From Pseudomonas sp. URIL14HWK12:I12 (GTDB taxonomy: Bacteria; Pseudomonadota; Gammaproteobacteria; Pseudomonadales; Pseudomonadaceae), in contig NZ_QEQL01000003.1 of assembly GCF_003097135.1 (NCBI RefSeq), positions 372,001 to 436,000 on the forward strand: DNA of 64,000 nucleotides, in the 5' to 3' direction. The notes beneath the pieces are model-generated. The model was given only the letters and a program-made list of their open reading frames with translations, was not told where the DNA came from and did not search any database. Within the stretch, counting starts at the first letter, position 1. Each line of letters starts with the position of its first letter. Position numbers and translations under genes: made by a program. This document shows positions 59,280 through 64,000 of this stretch, in pieces.

Positions 59280-60593
59280 TTAGTATTCGTAGCGCATCAG
59301 TGCATGCGGCAGGGCATGGGTTGCGCTGAATGCCAGCCAGGCCGCACAAACAGGAAGTACCAGCCACCAGGCCCGCGCCGGCATGGGGGGGAGGCGGTAG
59401 TAGCGTTGGCTCAGCGCGAACGAGGCCGCGCACATGGTCGCCGCGAGCAGGGCGCCGGCGATCACGTCGCTGGGCCAGTGCGCCCCCAGGTAAACCCGTG
59501 AAAAAGCTACCGCCAGTGCGGGTACACAGCCGATGAGGATCCACGCAAGGCGCATCCGTGGCGGTTGGCCTCGGCCTGCGAGCAGCGCCAGCGTCAGGCA
59601 GAAGGCGAATGTGCCGGAGCTATGGCCACTGGGCATGCTGAAACTGGTGAGCGGGTCGAGCAGCACTTCAGGCCGGGCCCGGCCGAAGAAGGCTTTGAGC
59701 ACGGTGTTGCCCAGCGCGGTGGCCACCAGCGTACCGCCGGCGAACAATGCGCTGCGCCACTGGCGCGCGATTGCCAGGGTGAGCACCAGCAGGCCGCCGA
59801 GGAACAGCTGGGTACGGAAGTCGCCCAGGCGGGTCACCATGACCACTGCGTGATCCATCGCCGCGCTTCGGTGCTCCTGCACCAGGCTGCTCAGGCCTTG
59901 GTCGAAGGCATTGAGCCAGGGCCAGCCGACCAGTATTGCCAGCAGCAGGGCGAAGGCCGTACCCGCCACCAGCAGGATCGTGCGTGGCTTCTGGTGCCAT
60001 GCGCTGTGCGCGCTCAGGCCCACCAGTGCGGCGATGCCGCAGGCCACCACCGCTGCCTGTGGCCAGAACCCATCGGGCAGCGGCAAGCGCACGGCAGCGC
60101 CCGCCATCCAGCCGGGCATCAGGTACGCCACCGACCAACCGGCCGCAGCCAGCAAACTGACCAGTGCAAAGCGCAATACAGGCATCTCCAGCATGCCTGC
60201 CACCATCGGCAGCATGGGCCGCAAAGGGCCGATGAAGCGCCCGATCAGCAGGCTCGCAATGCCGTAGCGTGTTACATAGCTTTCAGCGCCCGAAAGCCAC
60301 TGCGGATGGCTGCGCAGGCCCGGCAGGTTGCGGATGTTCTGATGCAGGCCGCGGCCGATTGCGTACGAAAGCGCGTCGCCCAGCAGGCCGCCCAGGTACC
60401 CCAGCAGCAGCGTTTCCCCTAGGCCCAAAGCCCCGCCACCGGCGAGCGCGGCAATGGCGAAGAGCATCACGGTGCCTGGCACGATGAGCCCGGCGATCGC
60501 CAGGCACTCGATGCAGGCGGTTATGAAAACGGCGAAGCCCAACCACTGCGGGTGGGCGCCGAGCCAGGCATTCAGGCTTTCGAGCCAGGCCAT
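59280..60593 (-). CDS. DedA-PAP2 fusion membrane phosphatase
   Basis: Inner-membrane protein of 437 aa. Residues 1 to about 165 are a DedA/SNARE-associated domain with GRFIGPLRPMLPMVAGM (112-134 region), likely a lipid transporter. Residues about 200-437 are a PAP2 phosphatase with all three motifs: KAFFGRARP (K300, R307), PSGH (321-324) and SR-x5-H-x3-D (S365-D376). Together they may dephosphorylate and recycle undecaprenyl diphosphate or another lipid phosphate. The ATG at 60593 has AAGGA 9 nt upstream and lies inside the end of the glycosylase gene (22-nt overlap). Confidence 0.9.
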   Translation of the reverse strand: MAWLESLNAWLGAHPQWLGFAVFITACIECLAIAGLIVPGTVMLFAIAALAGGGALGLGETLLLGYLGGLLGDALSYAIGRGLHQNIRNLPGLRSHPQWLSGAESYVTRYGIASLLIGRFIGPLRPMLPMVAGMLEMPVLRFALVSLLAAAGWSVAYLMPGWMAGAAVRLPLPDGFWPQAAVVACGIAALVGLSAHSAWHQKPRTILLVAGTAFALLLAILVGWPWLNAFDQGLSSLVQEHRSAAMDHAVVMVTRLGDFRTQLFLGGLLVLTLAIARQWRSALFAGGTLVATALGNTVLKAFFGRARPEVLLDPLTSFSMPSGHSSGTFAFCLTLALLAGRGQPPRMRLAWILIGCVPALAVAFSRVYLGAHWPSDVIAGALLAATMCAASFALSQRYYRLPPMPARAWWLVLPVCAAWLAFSATHALPHALMRYEY

Positions 60594-61312
60594 AGGGGCA
60601 TTCCTTCGGTCAAGATCTGGTAATCGCGGCCTTCGACCTGGCCCCGGCGAAGCGGGTTCCGGGTGCAATGGCGGGCATGGTCGGCGTCGACAAAACGATA
60701 GGGCAGGTGTTCGTCACGGCCACGGGGGATGCCCAGCCGCGTGGTCTGGATGACCCGTTGCACGGTGATGCCGCAGTCGTCGACATACAAGTGGTCAGGG
60801 TCGAAGCGCTGAGCGTCCCAGCGGGGCACTTTCAGGCCCAGTGCCCGGCACAGCAGTGTCTGCCCGGCACAAAGGCGCTCAGGTGCGCGCGGGTTGCCTT
60901 TGGCATCAGGATTGTTCAGTTGCATCTGGGCCAGGGCGTTGGCGTCGCTGAGGGAGTCGACCCAGGGGAACCCTGCCTTGATCAGCACGGCATTGCCGGG
61001 GCCGTGGGCACTGAAATTGAGCGAATCGCCGCCGCGGGCGTAATACATGTAGATGTGCCCGCCATCCAGAAAGAGCGCCTTGCGCTTTTCGGTGTAACCC
61101 AAGGAGGCGTGGCTGCCTTTGTCGGCCAGGTAATAGGCTTCGGTCTCGATGATCCGCGCCGCCAGCCACAGCGGGCCCTGACGGTGGCGGATGACCTTGC
61201 CCAGCAGGGCGCGCGCCACGCATTGCGCATCGCGGTCGAAGAAAGCGTCTGGCAGGGGGGATGGCACGGTGTGCAATGCTCGGCAGTGGTTCACGGCCAC
61301 CGATGATAGCAA
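60572..61312 (-). CDS. mpg: DNA-3-methyladenine glycosylase (AAG/MPG type)
   Basis: Base-excision repair enzyme removing alkylated purines. The protein is about 246 aa. Core motifs: [35 protein letters not shown] with the catalytic Glu, and [16 protein letters not shown]. The N-terminus is uncertain. The most upstream start is TTG 61312 with no clear ribosome site; GTG codons at 61300, 61294 and 61267 are alternatives, and the conserved domain begins near residue 19. Overlaps the DedA-PAP2 start. Confidence 0.9.
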   Translation of the reverse strand: MLSSVAVNHCRALHTVPSPLPDAFFDRDAQCVARALLGKVIRHRQGPLWLAARIIETEAYYLADKGSHASLGYTEKRKALFLDGGHIYMYYARGGDSLNFSAHGPGNAVLIKAGFPWVDSLSDANALAQMQLNNPDAKGNPRAPERLCAGQTLLCRALGLKVPRWDAQRFDPDHLYVDDCGITVQRVIQTTRLGIPRGRDEHLPYRFVDADHARHCTRNPLRRGQVEGRDYQILTEGMPLWPGSKA

Positions 61313-61402
61313 CGCACTGCTGAATTGGCCCTTAACAGAGATTGTTACAGCTGTTTACCAACCTTCTGCCCGGCAGCGCTGGGCGTGGGGCGGCGCGCTC
61401 GC

Positions 61403-61408
61403 TATAAT
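61403..61408 (+). promoter_or_regulatory. -10 element of the proA promoter
   Basis: A consensus TATAAT lies 35 bp before the proA ATG in the 130-bp divergent gap. No convincing -35 is seen. Confidence 0.5.
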
Positions 61409-61442
61409 CAGCCGCTTTCCCCGCAGATCAAGCCCAGATCCC

Positions 61443-62714
61443 ATGACCGAGTCCGTTCTTGACTACATGGCCCGCCTCGGGCGTGCCGCCCGCGATGCCT
61501 CGCGGGCTATCGCCCGCGCCAGCACCGGGCAGAAGAACCGTGCGCTGCTGGCCACTGCCGCCGCCCTGGACGCCGCGCGCCCGCAACTGGCCAGCGCCAA
61601 TGCACAGGACATGGCCGCCGGCCGCGCAGCCGGGCTCGACCCGGCGCTGCTAGATCGCCTCGAGCTGACCCCGGCGCGCATAGACGGCATGATCGAGGGC
61701 CTGCGCCAGGTCGCGGCCCTGCCAGACCCAGTGGGCGCGATCCGCGACATGAGCTACCGCCCCTCGGGTATCCAGGTCGGCAAGATGCGCGTGCCGCTGG
61801 GCGTGGTCGGCATCATCTACGAATCGCGGCCGAACGTGACCATCGATGCGGCCAGCCTTTGCCTGAAGTCGGGCAATGCCACCATCCTGCGTGGAGGGTC
61901 GGAGGCCATCGAGTCCAACCGTGCCATCGCCCGTTGCATTGCCCAGGGCCTGGAGCAGGCCGGGTTGCCGCCGGCAGTGGTGCAGGTGGTCGAAACCACC
62001 GATCGTGAAGCGGTCGGCGCGCTGATCACCATGCCGGAGTATGTCGACATCATCGTGCCCCGGGGAGGGCGCGGCCTGATCGAGCGTATCAGCCGCGACG
62101 CCCGGGTGCCGGTGATCAAGCACCTCGACGGCATCTGCCATGTGTACGTGTCGGCGTACGCCGACCTGCCCAAGGCCCAGCGCATCGCCTTCCACGCCAA
62201 GACCTACCGCTATGGCATCTGCGGCGCGATGGAAACCCTGTTGGTCAATGAGGTGGTCGCCGAGGCGTTCCTGCCGGCGATGGTCGCCCAGTTCCGAGAA
62301 AAAGGTGTGGAGCTGCGCGGCTGCGAGCGCACCCGCGAGATCGTCGATGTTCAGGTGGCCAACGAAGAAGACTGGAGCACCGAGTACCTCGCGCCGATTC
62401 TTTCTGTGAAGGTGGTCGAGGACCTGGACGCAGCCATCGAGCATATCAACCACTACGGGTCGCACCACACCGACTCGATCGTCACCGATCACCAGGGCGA
62501 GGGGCGCCGCTTCCTTGCCGAGGTGGATTCCGCCTCGGTGATGCTCAACACCCCAACTTGCTTCGCCGATGGCTTCGAATACGGCCTGGGTGCGGAAATC
62601 GGTATTTCCACCGACAAGATTCACGCCCGGGGGCCGGTCGGCCTGGAAGGCTTGACCTGCGAGAAGTACGTGGTCATCGGCGATGGCCAGCTGCGCGGTG
62701 AGTCGAGCCATTGA
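61443..62714 (+). CDS. proA: Gamma-glutamyl phosphate reductase
   Basis: NADPH-dependent step of proline synthesis, producing glutamate-5-semialdehyde. The protein is 423 aa, aldehyde-dehydrogenase fold. Catalytic Cys260 lies in [25 protein letters not shown] and the C-terminal [21 protein letters not shown] are typical. The start ATG 61443 ([13 protein letters not shown]) matches the family. The stop overlaps the TTG start of nadD. Confidence 0.97.
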   Translation: MTESVLDYMARLGRAARDASRAIARASTGQKNRALLATAAALDAARPQLASANAQDMAAGRAAGLDPALLDRLELTPARIDGMIEGLRQVAALPDPVGAIRDMSYRPSGIQVGKMRVPLGVVGIIYESRPNVTIDAASLCLKSGNATILRGGSEAIESNRAIARCIAQGLEQAGLPPAVVQVVETTDREAVGALITMPEYVDIIVPRGGRGLIERISRDARVPVIKHLDGICHVYVSAYADLPKAQRIAFHAKTYRYGICGAMETLLVNEVVAEAFLPAMVAQFREKGVELRGCERTREIVDVQVANEEDWSTEYLAPILSVKVVEDLDAAIEHINHYGSHHTDSIVTDHQGEGRRFLAEVDSASVMLNTPTCFADGFEYGLGAEIGISTDKIHARGPVGLEGLTCEKYVVIGDGQLRGESSH

Positions 62715-63373
62715 GCGGGCAGGCAAGCGGGCTCCGGCGCACGGGAGTACTGGGGGGCACCTTCGACCCTGTGCACATCGGCCACCTGCGCAGCGCGCTG
62801 GAAGTGGCCGACCTGCTGGCACTGGACGAGTTGCGCCTGGTGCCCAACTTCCGCCCGCCGCACCGCGACACCCCGCAAGTGGCGCCGCAGCAGCGCCTGC
62901 GCATGGTCGAGCTGGCCGTGCAGGGCGCGGCGCCTTTGCGGGTCGACGGGCGGGAGCTGCTGCGCGACAAGCCCTCGTATACCGTCGACACCCTGGAGTC
63001 GATGCGCGCCGAGCTGGGGGAGCAGGCCCCATTGTTTCTGTTATTGGGCTGGGATGCCTTTTGCGGGCTGCCGGGGTGGCATCGCTGGGAAGCCTTGCTG
63101 CAGCATTGCCACATCATCGTGCTGCAGCGGCCGGATGCCGATGTGGAAGCCCCCGAGGCGCTGCGTGACTTGCTCGCCGCTCGCCAGGTGACCGACCCTC
63201 ACGCGCTCACCGGGCCTGCAGGCAATATCACGTTCGTCTGGCAGACCCCCCTGGCGGTGTCTGCCACGCAAATCCGGCAATCGCTTGCCAACGGCCAGTC
63301 GGTACGGTTCCTGGTACCCGATGCTGTACTGGCTTATATCGAGGCTAACGGTCTGTACCGTAAGCCATTGTGA
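62711..63373 (+). CDS. nadD: Nicotinate-nucleotide adenylyltransferase
   Basis: Makes deamido-NAD from nicotinate mononucleotide and ATP. The protein is 220 aa. N-terminal [13 protein letters not shown] holds the HxGH nucleotidyltransferase motif. The C-terminal [10 protein letters not shown] matches the (I/V)SxTxIR ATP-binding motif. The start is TTG 62711, inside the proA stop (TTGA). Operon proA-nadD-rsfS-rlmH is usual in Pseudomonas. Confidence 0.96.
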   Translation: MSGQASGLRRTGVLGGTFDPVHIGHLRSALEVADLLALDELRLVPNFRPPHRDTPQVAPQQRLRMVELAVQGAAPLRVDGRELLRDKPSYTVDTLESMRAELGEQAPLFLLLGWDAFCGLPGWHRWEALLQHCHIIVLQRPDADVEAPEALRDLLAARQVTDPHALTGPAGNITFVWQTPLAVSATQIRQSLANGQSVRFLVPDAVLAYIEANGLYRKPL

Positions 63374-63428
63374 ATACTCGCGTAGCCCCTTGCGGGCGCG
63401 CATATGACCTGAATACATACGAGTTTCT

Positions 63429-63809
63429 ATGAACAGCAAGAACACCCTCAACAGCGAAGCGCTGGTGGAACTGGCCACCGCCGCCCTCGAAGACATCAAG
63501 GCACAGGACATCCTGTGCATGGATGTAAAGGAAAAGACCAGCATCACCGACTTCATGCTGATTGCCACCGGTACTTCCAGCCGCCACGTCAACTCGATGA
63601 TCGAGCACGTGCGTGAGAAGGTGAAGGCCCAAGGCGTGCAGCCGCTCTCCGAAGAGGGCAAGGGCGACAGCGACTGGGTGCTGCTGGACCTAGGCGACGT
63701 GGTGGTTCACGTGATGACCTCCGCCGCTCGCCAGTTCTACGACCTGGAGCGCCTGTGGAAGGGCGCCGAGCAGAGCCGCGCCGCTCACGGCCCTGACGAA
63801 CAAGCCTAA
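63429..63809 (+). CDS. rsfS: Ribosomal silencing factor RsfS
   Basis: Binds uL14 on the 50S subunit and blocks subunit joining, lowering translation in starvation. The protein is 126 aa. [46 protein letters not shown] and FYDLERLW are the family hallmarks. A 55-bp gap follows nadD; no clear promoter in it. Confidence 0.96.
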   Translation: MNSKNTLNSEALVELATAALEDIKAQDILCMDVKEKTSITDFMLIATGTSSRHVNSMIEHVREKVKAQGVQPLSEEGKGDSDWVLLDLGDVVVHVMTSAARQFYDLERLWKGAEQSRAAHGPDEQA

Positions 63810-63818
63810 GCGCCTGCT

Positions 63819-64000
63819 GTGCGAATTCGTCTGATCGCGGTGGGCTCGCGCATGCCCGGCTGGGTGGAGCAGGGCTGGCAGGAGTATGCCAAGCGCCTGC
63901 CGCCCGAGCTGCCCCTGGAGCTTGTGGAGATTCCGTTGACCACCCGGGGCAAGAATGCCGACGTGGCGCGGATGATCCGCCAGGAAGGCGAGGCGATGTT
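63819..64000 (+). CDS. rlmH: 23S rRNA (pseudouridine1915-N3)-methyltransferase, 3' end outside window
   Basis: SPOUT-class methyltransferase acting on 23S rRNA position 1915. Only about 60 codons are visible. The start is GTG 63819 ([20 protein letters not shown]), 9 bp after the rsfS stop, followed by [11 protein letters not shown] at the window edge. Identification rests on the conserved N-terminus and on the rsfS-rlmH neighbourhood. Confidence 0.93.
   Translation, partial: MRIRLIAVGSRMPGWVEQGWQEYAKRLPPELPLELVEIPLTTRGKNADVARMIRQEGEAM

Overview
The window is one continuous stretch of a Pseudomonas chromosome. Gene order (aceF-aceE-glnE-LPS core genes-msbA-hldE-waaA-tolC-thiC-nudF-yqiB-cpdA-yqiA-parE-parC) follows, as far as I recall it, the P. 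aeruginosa PAO1 region running from PA5016 down to about PA4964. Protein wording (WaaP, AceE, ThiC, NadD, RlmH) looks closest to the P. putida / P. fluorescens side of the genus. The DNA is GC-rich with strong third-position GC. This produces many long but meaningless antisense frames, which are left out. I saw no rRNA, tRNA, insertion sequence, phage gene or CRISPR array.

Layout. 1-4219 (minus): pyruvate dehydrogenase aceE-aceF, aceF cut by the window edge, with two GntR-type operator-like palindromes upstream. 4603-7527: glnE, ending in an intrinsic terminator that abuts waaF. 7582-14561: LPS inner-core operon waaF-waaC-waaG-waaP followed by three more kinase-fold genes, almost all joined by ATGA/TGATG overlaps. 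14548-23608 (minus): an accessory block of two very large toxin-like genes (2010 and about 976 codons). The first carries two copies of a TIKI/ChaN/EreA-like module, one with its metal-site histidines and one without. 23776-31860: core and outer-core genes (carbamoyltransferase, glycosyltransferases, Mig-14-like, DnpA). 31861-33684 (minus): an O-antigen ligase fused to a kinase-fold domain. 33815-38528: msbA, a sulfotransferase plus its own APS kinase, and hldE.

38550-41900 (minus): a Nudix-like hypothetical, an aldo/keto reductase, an FAD oxidoreductase and an SMR transporter, the last divergent from a LysR regulator across a clear T-N11-A box. 42912-45622: waaA and tolC, converging with a 58-bp overlap. 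45706-49212: a TPP riboswitch, thiC and the HMP permease cytX. 49181-58362: a lipoprotein gene, then nudF-yqiB-cpdA-yqiA-parE-phytase-like-aspartic protease-parC. 58542-64000: a PqiC-like lipoprotein, a DedA-PAP2 fusion, 3-methyladenine glycosylase, proA, nadD, rsfS and the start of rlmH.

Common theme. Most of 7.5-44 kb builds, phosphorylates, decorates, flips and ligates lipopolysaccharide core. Heptose comes from HldE, is added by WaaC/WaaF and is phosphorylated by WaaP and relatives. Carbamoylation is by the NodU-type enzyme. MsbA flips the product and WaaL attaches O-antigen. Two accessory items sit inside this conserved frame and deserve most attention: the toxin pair, and the sulfotransferase-APS kinase pair that suggests a sulfated surface glycan. 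Function calls rest on reading the protein sequences; no database search was possible.
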